A stretch of DNA of 64,000 bases from Hyphomonadaceae bacterium UKL13-1 (GTDB lineage: Bacteria; Pseudomonadota; Alphaproteobacteria; Caulobacterales; Aquidulcibacteraceae), in NCBI GenBank assembly GCA_001602435.1, contig CP012156.1:1012001-1076000 (forward strand). Reading direction: 5' to 3'. The notes beneath the pieces are model-generated. The model saw only the letters and a program-made list of their open reading frames with translations, searched no databases and had not been told where the DNA came from. Position numbers and translations under genes: made by a program. Positions 45,158 through 54,038 of the stretch are shown here, piece after piece. Every line of letters begins with the position of its first letter. Within the stretch, counting starts at the first letter, position 1.

Positions 45158-47215
45158 TTATTTCGAGGCGCGTTTGGTCATGGTGGTTTTGAGGCCGGGT
45201 TCGTCGAATTTGTCCGAGATATTGCCGCAATTATTCGCGGTCATGTCCAAGATCAGGTTCAAGAACTGGGTCTTGTGCTCTGGGTACATTTGGATCAGCT
45301 GGTGCGACATGCGGGGAATTTCCACATAGCGGAAGTTCGCATTTGGATTCACCTGACGCATCCGAGCTGCCGCGGTGCGGGAGTGGATGGTGTCGGCTTG
45401 ACGGTCATAGTCACCATGGAAGATCAACCAGGGGATTTTGACTTGGTCGAGGTGGGTCATAGGATCCCAACCGCCGACGGTGACGCCTTGGTTCACACGT
45501 TGCAGGCGGCTTTCACCCCAATCGGTTGCGATGCGCTGTAGGTCAATCGCAGGAGCACCCGAGATCGCGCACTGCCACAGGCCTTCAGAGCGGCCACCCG
45601 AACGGGCCGCAGCAGCGGCTGCCGCAAAGCCACCATAGGAATAGCCATACATCATCATGCGGCTGGGATCCGCGATGCCTTGGTCAATCAACCATTTGGC
45701 ACCGTCATCCTTGTCGTCCTGCATGATCGCGCCCCATTGGTTGTCGCCACCTTTCCAGAGGGCTTTGCCAAGGTCATCGGTCCCACGATATTGTGGTTGC
45801 AGAACGGCAAAGCCGCGGGTTGCGAACATTTGTGGCCAGTAGCTGCGATCAAAGTCCATATTGTCCCGCGACCACGGGCCGCCATGTGGCATGACGACCA
45901 ATGGCAGGCGACCATCGCGCTCTTTTTTATAGCCGGGTGGCAGATAGAGAATGCCAGGAACTTGGAAGCCGTCGCGGGCAGGGTAATAAACCCATTCTGC
46001 AGGCCCCAAATTGGTGCGGTCCCATCCGTCCAAAACCGAACCAACTTTGATCAATTGGCGCTCATTCTTCAAAAGATAGGTCGTCGTGGGAACGTTTGGC
46101 GCGGTTGCTGTCACCAACACATTCGCGCCGCCATTTCGCACACCAAAGGCGATGTTGGTGCCGGGCAGGGCACGCTCCAGCAAGTTAAAGATGCGTTTGT
46201 CGACTGGGTCGGAATAATTGCACTCGGTCGAGGGGCCAGCCCAGCAGAAGCTACGCAATGGATCTTGGGTTAGAGCGTCTTCGTCGGTGGATGAACCAAA
46301 GCTGGCACTTGAGATATCGAACTCAGTGTTTTGAGCGATTGGCGGGCCAATCGTGTCGGTTGCAACATCATATTTCGCCAACACGTTGAAATTGGTGTCG
46401 CGGTTCGTCAGCACATAGATGCTTTTGTTGTCTTTGGAGACATGCACCGGTGATAGGTTGAAGCGGTCATTAATCGGACGGCGTAGCCCAGCCAGCTCTT
46501 TCCACTCCGCATTATTGTTTTCACGGAAATAGACATATTGGGTGTAAACGCCATTTGCGGCGCGCAATTGGCCTTTCAGTTTAATGTTGCCATCGTTGTC
46601 CGCCCACTCAAAGCTTTCGTTGTCGCCCGTGCGGGCGAAACGATCTTGCCGACCTGAGTTCACATTCAACCGCACAATTTCTGTGCCGGAGAAGCGCCGG
46701 ATTTCCATCAGAACGACATTTTCTTCTTTTGGAAGGCGATTGAACAAGGAAAAGCCGATGATGCGGTCGTCACCGCGTGCGTCTGAACTTTCGTCCTGAG
46801 AAATATCTAGGAAAGACGATCCATCGAGGTTTGCGATAGCCGCCTTGCTCTGCCAATTGGAATTAGCGCCAGCTGCCACGGGTTGGTTGGCAAATACCAG
46901 CAGCTTCGAATTGTTCATGAAGCTGAAGCCCGTGAACCGCATGGACTTGGATCCAAATTGCGTCGGGGTCTTGCTCATATCGTCGGTCGACCAAACGCGG
47001 ATCACAGGATTTTGACCGGGAATGCCTGCCAAAGCGGCAATATGCTTGCCGTCTGGGCTGATCCGAGCACCCCAGACCCCCCAATCGCGCGACATGACGT
47101 CAACTGGCAGAGCCGGTCCGGTTGGTTTGAAGGTTTGCGCTTGCACTGCGCTGGTCGCGGCGACGGCGACGCAGATCGCAGTCGATACCATAAAAACAAG
47201 TCGTTTAGCGAACAT
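45158..47215 (-). CDS. S9-family serine peptidase, paralogue 2 (secreted)
   Basis: This is a 685-residue paralogue of the downstream peptidase, with the same domain plan and nucleophile S526 in GYSYGG, HGGPWSRDN, FHGDYDRQAD and EIPRMSHQL. The signal peptide MFAKRLVFMVSTAICVAVAA leads to a cleavage site near VQAQ. The frame is open 69 codons further upstream, but ATG 47215 gives the same N-terminus and exact length as paralogue 1. It is divergent from a TonB-dependent receptor with 313 bp between, which suggests co-ordinated peptide capture and digestion. Confidence 0.92.
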   Translation of the reverse strand: MFAKRLVFMVSTAICVAVAATSAVQAQTFKPTGPALPVDVMSRDWGVWGARISPDGKHIAALAGIPGQNPVIRVWSTDDMSKTPTQFGSKSMRFTGFSFMNNSKLLVFANQPVAAGANSNWQSKAAIANLDGSSFLDISQDESSDARGDDRIIGFSLFNRLPKEENVVLMEIRRFSGTEIVRLNVNSGRQDRFARTGDNESFEWADNDGNIKLKGQLRAANGVYTQYVYFRENNNAEWKELAGLRRPINDRFNLSPVHVSKDNKSIYVLTNRDTNFNVLAKYDVATDTIGPPIAQNTEFDISSASFGSSTDEDALTQDPLRSFCWAGPSTECNYSDPVDKRIFNLLERALPGTNIAFGVRNGGANVLVTATAPNVPTTTYLLKNERQLIKVGSVLDGWDRTNLGPAEWVYYPARDGFQVPGILYLPPGYKKERDGRLPLVVMPHGGPWSRDNMDFDRSYWPQMFATRGFAVLQPQYRGTDDLGKALWKGGDNQWGAIMQDDKDDGAKWLIDQGIADPSRMMMYGYSYGGFAAAAAAARSGGRSEGLWQCAISGAPAIDLQRIATDWGESRLQRVNQGVTVGGWDPMTHLDQVKIPWLIFHGDYDRQADTIHSRTAAARMRQVNPNANFRYVEIPRMSHQLIQMYPEHKTQFLNLILDMTANNCGNISDKFDEPGLKTTMTKRASK

Positions 47216-47528
47216 TTGTGAGGACCCCATGGAAAGTCGTGCTTTCGAGACATGATTGCGGCGGCAACAAGAGCGCGGCCTTGGCAGGTATTTATACGCT
47301 CTGTCGTAAAGGGCAACACGAGTAACAGCGAACGCCTGCAATGCACAAGAGTGTGGCAAACATGTTACAAAATTTTCACAAGTGATGCACATGCGCATTT
47401 TGGGCAGGAAGAGTCCTTGCAACCTTTTTAGGTTCGCGCTCTACAGCGGCCAATGCGAAATCCGCACCGCATCACCGTGCGTTACCGAAAGTATGGGTGT
47501 GGATTTTGGTTACTTAAGGGGGAATACC
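47216..47528. other. Divergent non-coding region, S9 peptidase 2 / TonB receptor 1
   Basis: This 313-bp spacer contains the start regions of both divergent genes. No strong operator palindrome or RNA structure was evident to me. Reading frames through it (in both directions) continue from the flanking genes but lack ribosome binding sites and signal-peptide logic, so I treat it as regulatory. Confidence 0.5.
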
Positions 47529-50500
47529 TTGAAAATATCCGTTCGTGCTTCCTTGATCGGCGCAACCGCGTTGACCGCACTGACCTTCATCCCAACCGTT
47601 GTGAGCGCTCAAACCGCTCCAGCTCCCGCTGCTGCACCTGCTAAGCAAGCGGAAACCATCGTGGTTACCGGTTCGCGCATCCGTCGCGACACCTTCAACT
47701 CGGCGTCACCTTTGACCGTCATCACCAATGACAACGCCGTGCTGTCGGGCACCATCGATGCGGCTGAAATCCTGCAAAGCTCTACAGCTGCTGCTGGTTC
47801 GGGTCAGATCAACAACTTCTTCTCTGGCTTCATCGTTGAAGGTGGCCCAGGGATCCAAACCGTCGGTCTCAACAGCTTGGGCGCTCAGCGTACCTTGGTG
47901 CTGTTGAACGGTCGCCGTTTGCCACCATCAGGTGTGCGCGGTCAGGTTGGCGCAGTCGACCTGCAAACCATCCCTAACCTGGCGATCAGCCGCTACGAAA
48001 TCCTGAACGAAGGCGCTTCGCCAATTTACGGTTCGGATGCTGTGGGCGGTGTTGTCAACGCGATCGTTCGTAAGAACGTGAACGGCTTTGAAGCAACCGC
48101 TTCTGGCAACGTGACCGAAGCAGGCGCTGGTGAGCAATTCACCGTCGGCGCATTGTGGGGCAAGACTGCAGACCGTTGGAACGTCATGGTCAGCGGCAGC
48201 TACTTCGAGCAAAAAGCCTTGAAGTATGGCGACCGTGATTATTGCCAACAAGACTATGTGTTCGATGCAGCAACCGGCCAACGCGCTGACTTCATCGATC
48301 CAAAGACCGGCCAGCCTAAGTGCTTTGGTATCGGCCCATCCTTCAACCGTATCTCGCTCTTGGGCGCAGCCACCACCGGCACAGGTACTTGGATCTCCGA
48401 TCCAAGCATCACCGCACGTACAGTTGGTTTGAACCCATCAGTTCGCCCAATTGCTGGCAGCACCACCAACTGCTTGACAGCAACTGGTCTGACCGTGTTG
48501 TGCTCAACGCAACAAGCTCTGTTGACCGTTCCTGGTTATCGTCGTCTGTTCAGCCCACAAAACGGGGTGATTGGTGCGCCATTGGCTAACCAAATCGATT
48601 ACGAGCATCCACTGGTTGCTAACACCGACATCATCTCGCCATCCAAGCGCACCAACTTCTATGCCACCGCGGCACGGGACTTGGACATTCTGGGCGGCGT
48701 GGAAATCTACGGTGAAGCACTCTACGCAAAGCGTGAGTCGAGCCAAGAGCGTGCAGCACAGCTGTTCTTCGTGATCCCAGCTACCAACGCCTACAACCCA
48801 TTTGGCGTTTCGGCTCAGCCTGTCATCGTCCGTCCAGCAAACAGCCAGCAAACGGTTGAAACCTGGCAAGTTGTCGGCGGCGTCAAAGGTCAAACCGGCA
48901 ACGGTTTTGCTGGCCTGCTGAAGAACGGTGCTTGGGAACTTTATGCGCAAACCAGCAGCGGCGAAGGCAACTACTCCGGAACCGCAATTCTGGCTGACCG
49001 CTTGACCGCGATGGCAAACGCTACCCGCAACCCAACCACGGGTGTTGTGACCTGCCCAACCCCGACCTTGTCGGGCGGCACGTGCTTGCCAATCAACTTC
49101 TTCGATCCACGCGTCCTGCGCGGCGATTTCACGGCTGAAGAGTTCAACTATCTCTTCAACAATGAGAACACCGGCAACACGGTTTATGAGCAAACCGTGG
49201 TTGAAGGTAACGTCTCGGGCGATGTGTTCCAGGTTCCTGGTGCATCTGACGCCGTGAAGTTGGTTTTGGGTGCGCAATATCGTACCTACAGCATCAACGA
49301 CGTTCCAGGTTCTGAAACCCGTCGTGCAAACATTGCACTGACCACGGTTGCAGGCATCACCAAGGGTGAAGACTCGGTGAAGGAGTTCTACGGCGAACTT
49401 TCTGCACCATTGATGTCAAAGAAGCCATTGGTCGAAAACCTCGAAGTCAACTTGGCCTATCGCTATACCAACTATGATTCCTATGACTCCAACACGACGT
49501 GGAAAGCCACGGCAAACTGGAAGATCACGCCGGAATTTGCGATCGTCGCAATTGCAGGTACTTCGTACCGCGCACCTGCTTTGTTCGAATTGTTCTTGGG
49601 CGACCAAACTGGCTTCTTGGGCCAAGCAGCCGTCGACCCATGTATCAACCACGACCTCAGCCAAAACCCGATCCTGAAGGCACGTTGTTTGGCCGCTGGC
49701 ATTCCCGGCGACTATAACGGCGCGACCAATGGTTCGAGCCAGTCGGTGACCGTATTCACCGGTGGTGGTGCAGGCACGTTGAAGGAAGAAGAATCCCGTT
49801 CGGATATCTTCAGCTTCGTCTACACACCTTCCAAAATCGACCTGAACTTGCGCGTTGATTACTGGAAAATCTCGGTAACCGATCAGGTTGCTCAGTTTGG
49901 TGCAGGTAACATCGTTGGCTCCTGCTATGGTGCTGCCGATCAAGCCCGCGCTGACCAGTTCTGCCGCTTGTTCACACGTGACACCAACCCAACGTCGAAC
50001 CGTTTCCGCCAAATTCTGACGGTTTCGAACGACTATGTGAACGTCAACGTGACCGAAGTTGAAGGTATCGACCTGAAGGCCGTCTACCGCAAAGACTTCG
50101 CGTTCGGTGATTTGGTGATCGACACGGCACACCGCTGGACCACGTCCAACGAGACCGGTTTGTTCTCTGACACCAACCTGACCCAAGTTGCAGGTGACAT
50201 TGGTGAACCAATGTACGTCAGCCAAACCCAGTTGCGCTTTGAGCGTAAGGACTGGACCTACAGCTGGAACATTGATGCCGTTGGCCAGTCCAACGAAACC
50301 TTGTTCAACAATGGTGTGAACCCAGTTGTTGCAACACCTGGTTCCTACTATGCCTACAATGGTATCGGTTCGGTTCTGTATAAGACCAAGACCGAAACCA
50401 CCATCACCCATGGCGTCAGCGTCCGCTATCGTTCGGACAACTGGACCATCGTTGGCGGTATCCGCAACTTGTTCGACGAAGCACCGCCATCGATCTCGAC

Positions 50501-50597
50501 CGCTGTGTTCTTCTCGCGCTTGGGCAACTCCGCTTTGACCTCGCAGTACGACCAGTTCGGCCGCGCGTTCAACGCAACGGTAATCCGCCGCTTCTAG
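47529..50597 (+). CDS. TonB-dependent receptor 1
   Basis: This is a 1022-residue outer-membrane receptor. The start is assigned to TTG 47529 because AAGGGGG (47516-47522) lies 6 nt upstream and the frame then opens with a clean signal peptide (KISVRASLIGATALTALTF, cleaved near VVSAQ). Next come the TonB box/plug (ETIVVTGSRIRR, SLGAQRTLVLLNGRRLP, YGSDAVGGVVNAIV) and a large 22-strand-type barrel ending in Phe (ATVIRRF). Upstream ATGs at 47382 and 47493 would bury the signal peptide. The substrate is probably peptides, judged from the adjacent peptidases and opp genes (inference). Confidence 0.93.
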   Translation: MKISVRASLIGATALTALTFIPTVVSAQTAPAPAAAPAKQAETIVVTGSRIRRDTFNSASPLTVITNDNAVLSGTIDAAEILQSSTAAAGSGQINNFFSGFIVEGGPGIQTVGLNSLGAQRTLVLLNGRRLPPSGVRGQVGAVDLQTIPNLAISRYEILNEGASPIYGSDAVGGVVNAIVRKNVNGFEATASGNVTEAGAGEQFTVGALWGKTADRWNVMVSGSYFEQKALKYGDRDYCQQDYVFDAATGQRADFIDPKTGQPKCFGIGPSFNRISLLGAATTGTGTWISDPSITARTVGLNPSVRPIAGSTTNCLTATGLTVLCSTQQALLTVPGYRRLFSPQNGVIGAPLANQIDYEHPLVANTDIISPSKRTNFYATAARDLDILGGVEIYGEALYAKRESSQERAAQLFFVIPATNAYNPFGVSAQPVIVRPANSQQTVETWQVVGGVKGQTGNGFAGLLKNGAWELYAQTSSGEGNYSGTAILADRLTAMANATRNPTTGVVTCPTPTLSGGTCLPINFFDPRVLRGDFTAEEFNYLFNNENTGNTVYEQTVVEGNVSGDVFQVPGASDAVKLVLGAQYRTYSINDVPGSETRRANIALTTVAGITKGEDSVKEFYGELSAPLMSKKPLVENLEVNLAYRYTNYDSYDSNTTWKATANWKITPEFAIVAIAGTSYRAPALFELFLGDQTGFLGQAAVDPCINHDLSQNPILKARCLAAGIPGDYNGATNGSSQSVTVFTGGGAGTLKEEESRSDIFSFVYTPSKIDLNLRVDYWKISVTDQVAQFGAGNIVGSCYGAADQARADQFCRLFTRDTNPTSNRFRQILTVSNDYVNVNVTEVEGIDLKAVYRKDFAFGDLVIDTAHRWTTSNETGLFSDTNLTQVAGDIGEPMYVSQTQLRFERKDWTYSWNIDAVGQSNETLFNNGVNPVVATPGSYYAYNGIGSVLYKTKTETTITHGVSVRYRSDNWTIVGGIRNLFDEAPPSISTAVFFSRLGNSALTSQYDQFGRAFNATVIRRF

Positions 50598-50623
50598 GCT
50601 TTGGATTGATCTTCAAAATGAGC

Positions 50624-50653
50624 AAAGGCGGCCTTTCGGGGCCGCCTTTTTTC
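50624..50653 (+). terminator. Terminator of TonB receptor 1
   Basis: AAAGGCGGCC (50624-50633) pairs with GGCCGCCTTT (50640-50649), followed by T residues. It begins 26 bp after the receptor stop codon and separates the two receptor transcripts. Confidence 0.9.
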
Positions 50654-50917
50654 TTTTTCTGGCTATCTATTTCTTTGCGTATTGCGACCGTTTGCGCGAA
50701 TCCAAGGCAAAAGGTCATATTCGAGACTGGGCGCATGAATTATTTGCACCAGCCGTTTCACAGAAGTGAGACACTTTAGCAACAACTTGCTGGCCTGCCG
50801 TCATTTCCCTGTCATTCAAGCGTTGACGATTTGTAATGTGCTGGTTAACTCTCGTCCTATTGCCTGAAAAAGCTGAGTCAAACAGCGATAGGGCAGGGGA
50901 CAAATGGAGGTTCCAGT
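50654..50917. other. Upstream region of TonB receptor 2
   Basis: This 264-bp non-coding spacer lies between the terminator of receptor 1 and the start of receptor 2. A TTGACG at 50823-50828 could be a -35 box, but no good -10 follows at 17 bp. I see no repeats or RNA structures. Confidence 0.4.
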
Positions 50918-53900
50918 ATGAAAATTTCGATGACCCGCGAGCTCTTGCTCGCGAGCACAATTGTTGCAGGCCTCGGCCTTGCAGCGCCAGCATTCGCCCA
51001 GACGGCGGCTGCTACCGATGAGAAGACCGCCGAAGTCGTGGTCGTCACCGGTACGCGGATCTCAGCACCGGGCGTGCAATCGGCCAGCCCGATCACCTCG
51101 ATCGGTGGCGCTGAGCTTCAGCTGAACCAAGTTGCGGAAGCTGAAAAGCTGCTCCGCTCGCTGCCATCCACCATCCCTGGCGACGGTGAAAACGTGAACA
51201 ACGGCACCGCTGGTGTGACCACTGTCAACATGCGTGGTTTGGGTTCTCAACGTAACCTCGTCCTGATGGACGGCAAGCGCATGACCCCTTACAACATCAA
51301 TGGCCGCGTCGACGTGTCGACTGTGCCACAAGCGATGTTGGAGCGCGTGGACATCCTGACCGGTGGTGCATCTACCGTTTATGGTTCGGACGCTATGTCG
51401 GGCGTTATCAACTTCGTGCTGAAGAAGGACTTCGAAGGTATTGAAGTCGATCTGAAGCGTTCGATCACGGGCGACAATGACGGCCAGATCGTGACTGCTT
51501 CGGTTGCTTTGGGTGCGAACTTGGACGACGGTCGCGGCAATGTCGCTCTGTCCATGAACTGGACCCAGCGTGACGCGGTTACCTTGGCTCAGCGTCCATT
51601 TGGTCTCGTTGGTGTGGCATCTTCGACCGGTGCAGGTCGTGCAGGCACCTTGCCTGCGGCAGCAGCTGGTTGCGGTGGTCCAAACGTTTATGCTGACTCC
51701 GCAGGCGGTGGTTCGACCACAGGTATCCCAACCCGCATCAGCTACATGGGTGGTAATGGCCAGTTCTTGGACAATGGAACCTTGGGCGCAAACTGCTCGC
51801 GCTTCAATTTCAACCCATATAACTACTATCAGACCCCTCAAGAGCGTTATTCGGCAACCGCCATCGCTCGCTATGACATCAACGATCATGTTGAAGCTTA
51901 CGGCCGTGCAACCTTTGCTGCGACCAACATTCGTCAGCAGATCGCACCATCGGGCGTGTTTGGTAACTTGTTCAATGTTCCTTTGAACAACCCATTCTTG
52001 TCGGCTCAAGCACGTGCGAAAATCATCGCAGACGCCAACTTGTTCCGCACGGGTTCGCCAGCAGTTGGCACCACCCCAGCAGTTGCACCAGGTGCTACAG
52101 CTGGTCGCTGGATCGACGTGAACAACAACGGTGTGGTTGACGCAGCAGACACGCTGCAACTCTCCATCCGTCGTCGTACCGTTGAATTTGGTGAGCGTTC
52201 GACGACCTATGACAACAACACCTTCCAATTCGTTTTGGGCTTGAAGGGTGATTTGGGTCAGTATCTGTCCGATTGGACTTGGGATGCATCGGTTCAAATG
52301 GGCCAAGCAGACCGCACCAACGTTTCGGCTGGCTACACCAACGTTGCCAACATCCAGAACGCTTTGAATGCAACCAGCACAACCTTGTGCGCCAATGGCG
52401 ACTCAACTTGCGTGCCCATCAACCTCTTCGGCGGTTTTGGCTCGATCACCCCAGCAATGGCTGCCTATTCGGCCGGTACTGCTCTTGAGCAACAAAACTA
52501 CACGCAGAGCATTGCGAACGTGTCGGTTGGTGGTCCTTTGCATGGCTTCCAAAGCCCAATGGCAGAATCCCCAGTCAGCTTCGTTGTTGGCTACGAATAT
52601 CGTAACGAAACCGGCAAGACGACTCCAGACGAATGCTTGAAGCTGGCTCCAACCAGCTGCTTGGGTGGCGCTGGTGGTAACACCTTGCCAGTCGCTGGTG
52701 GTTACAGCGTGAACGAAGTCTTCACCGAAATCGGTGTGCCTTTGGTTGCTGGTAAGCCATTGTTCGAATCTCTGAACCTCGAACTCGGCTATCGCTTGGC
52801 AGAATACTCGCTGACCGGTCAGAACACGACTTGGAAAGCTGGTCTGGATTGGGCTTTGACCGATCAATTCCGCTTCCGTGCCATGAAGCAAAAGGCAGCT
52901 CGTGCTCCTAACGTCGGTGAATTGTTCTCGCCATTCACCACCGGTTTGCAGAACTCGGGTGCTGACCCCTGCTCGACCGCTCAACCAGTTGCTCAGCGTA
53001 CGGCCGCCCTGCGCGCCTTGTGCGAATCCACTGGCCAAGCAGCAAGCGCCGTTTGGACGGTTCAAGACATCGTTGCCGGTCAAATCGGTACCTTTGAAGG
53101 TTCCGACCCTACCCGTCCACCGAAGCCAGAAGAAGGTGACACCCTCACCGTTGGTTTCGTATGGCGCCCAGACCTCGGTGGCTTCTTGAAGAACACCGCT
53201 GTCACCCTTGACTATTATGACATCAAGATCACGGACGTGATTGGTCTCGGCCAGCCACAAGAAGTGCTCGATGGCTGCTACAAGCAAGGTGTACAGTCGT
53301 TCTGCTCACTGGTTGTTCGTGTAAACGGCGACTTGGCGACCCCAGGCGCTGGTATCAAATTGTTGACCACCAACTTGGATTATCAGCAAGCTGCTGGTTA
53401 CGAATTGGGCATCAACACCGGCTTCGACCTGGAGAGCTTGGGTCTCGGCAGCAACTGGGGTTCGATCCGCATTTCTTACAATGCGAACTACTACACGAAG
53501 AACGAATCCCGCACGACGCCAACCTCTGACATCATTGATTGCAATGGTTTCTATGGCTCGAGCTGTGATCCAACTCACCAGTTCCGTTCGGTGCAGCGCA
53601 CCACGTGGTCGCTCGGCGATTGGCAGTTCTCGTACAACTGGCGTCATTCCAGCGAAATCAAGCTTGAAGAAGCTTTGAAAGCTGGCATTTTCGACGAGTT
53701 CGAAAAAATCAAAGCTTACAACTACATCGATCTGGCCACGTCTTGGGACATGAACAGCGCGATTTCGTTCACAGCTTCGGTTGCTAACGTGTTTGACGAA
53801 AACCCACCAATCATCGGTAACGAAACCGGTACCACGTCGTACAACTCGGGGAACACCTTCCCATCGAACTACGACACCCTGGGCCGCGTTTATGCTATCG

Positions 53901-53920
53901 GCGTCAACGTGAAGTTCTGA
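50918..53920 (+). CDS. TonB-dependent receptor 2
   Basis: This is a 1000-residue outer-membrane receptor with signal peptide MKISMTRELLLASTIVAGLG (cleaved near AFAQ), a TonB box-like AEVVVVTGTRI and a plug domain (MRGLGSQRNLVLMDGKRM, YGSDAMSGVINFVLKKDF). The barrel ends in aromatic Phe (IGVNVKF). A GGAGG site precedes the ATG. It belongs to the same broad receptor class as receptor 1 but is not a close duplicate. Its own terminators on both sides imply a separate transcript. The substrate is unknown. Confidence 0.94.
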   Translation: MKISMTRELLLASTIVAGLGLAAPAFAQTAAATDEKTAEVVVVTGTRISAPGVQSASPITSIGGAELQLNQVAEAEKLLRSLPSTIPGDGENVNNGTAGVTTVNMRGLGSQRNLVLMDGKRMTPYNINGRVDVSTVPQAMLERVDILTGGASTVYGSDAMSGVINFVLKKDFEGIEVDLKRSITGDNDGQIVTASVALGANLDDGRGNVALSMNWTQRDAVTLAQRPFGLVGVASSTGAGRAGTLPAAAAGCGGPNVYADSAGGGSTTGIPTRISYMGGNGQFLDNGTLGANCSRFNFNPYNYYQTPQERYSATAIARYDINDHVEAYGRATFAATNIRQQIAPSGVFGNLFNVPLNNPFLSAQARAKIIADANLFRTGSPAVGTTPAVAPGATAGRWIDVNNNGVVDAADTLQLSIRRRTVEFGERSTTYDNNTFQFVLGLKGDLGQYLSDWTWDASVQMGQADRTNVSAGYTNVANIQNALNATSTTLCANGDSTCVPINLFGGFGSITPAMAAYSAGTALEQQNYTQSIANVSVGGPLHGFQSPMAESPVSFVVGYEYRNETGKTTPDECLKLAPTSCLGGAGGNTLPVAGGYSVNEVFTEIGVPLVAGKPLFESLNLELGYRLAEYSLTGQNTTWKAGLDWALTDQFRFRAMKQKAARAPNVGELFSPFTTGLQNSGADPCSTAQPVAQRTAALRALCESTGQAASAVWTVQDIVAGQIGTFEGSDPTRPPKPEEGDTLTVGFVWRPDLGGFLKNTAVTLDYYDIKITDVIGLGQPQEVLDGCYKQGVQSFCSLVVRVNGDLATPGAGIKLLTTNLDYQQAAGYELGINTGFDLESLGLGSNWGSIRISYNANYYTKNESRTTPTSDIIDCNGFYGSSCDPTHQFRSVQRTTWSLGDWQFSYNWRHSSEIKLEEALKAGIFDEFEKIKAYNYIDLATSWDMNSAISFTASVANVFDENPPIIGNETGTTSYNSGNTFPSNYDTLGRVYAIGVNVKF

Positions 53921-53945
53921 TCTGATTTTTCAGATTGAAACATGG

Positions 53946-53974
53946 CGGCGGGTCCTTCGGGACCCGCCGTTTTT
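53946..53974 (+). terminator. Terminator of TonB receptor 2
   Basis: CGGCGGGTCC (53946-53955) pairs perfectly with GGACCCGCCG (53960-53969) around a stable TTCG tetraloop, followed by TTTTT. It lies 25 bp after the stop codon. Confidence 0.93.
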
Positions 53975-54038
53975 GTTTGCATGGCCTATGCTTGCGTCCC
54001 CCCGATGATGGTTTCATAAAGCGGGAAGGGGATTGCAT

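Noticed and set aside
49416..50411. A 331-codon open frame on the minus strand inside TonB receptor 1
   Set aside because: It is antisense to the receptor barrel, with no ribosome binding site and no recognisable domain.
51062..52306. A 414-codon open frame on the minus strand inside TonB receptor 2
   Set aside because: It is antisense to the receptor plug and barrel. Its Cys/Trp/Thr/His-rich translation has no fold logic. Long antisense frames arise from strongly biased codon use in these receptor genes.
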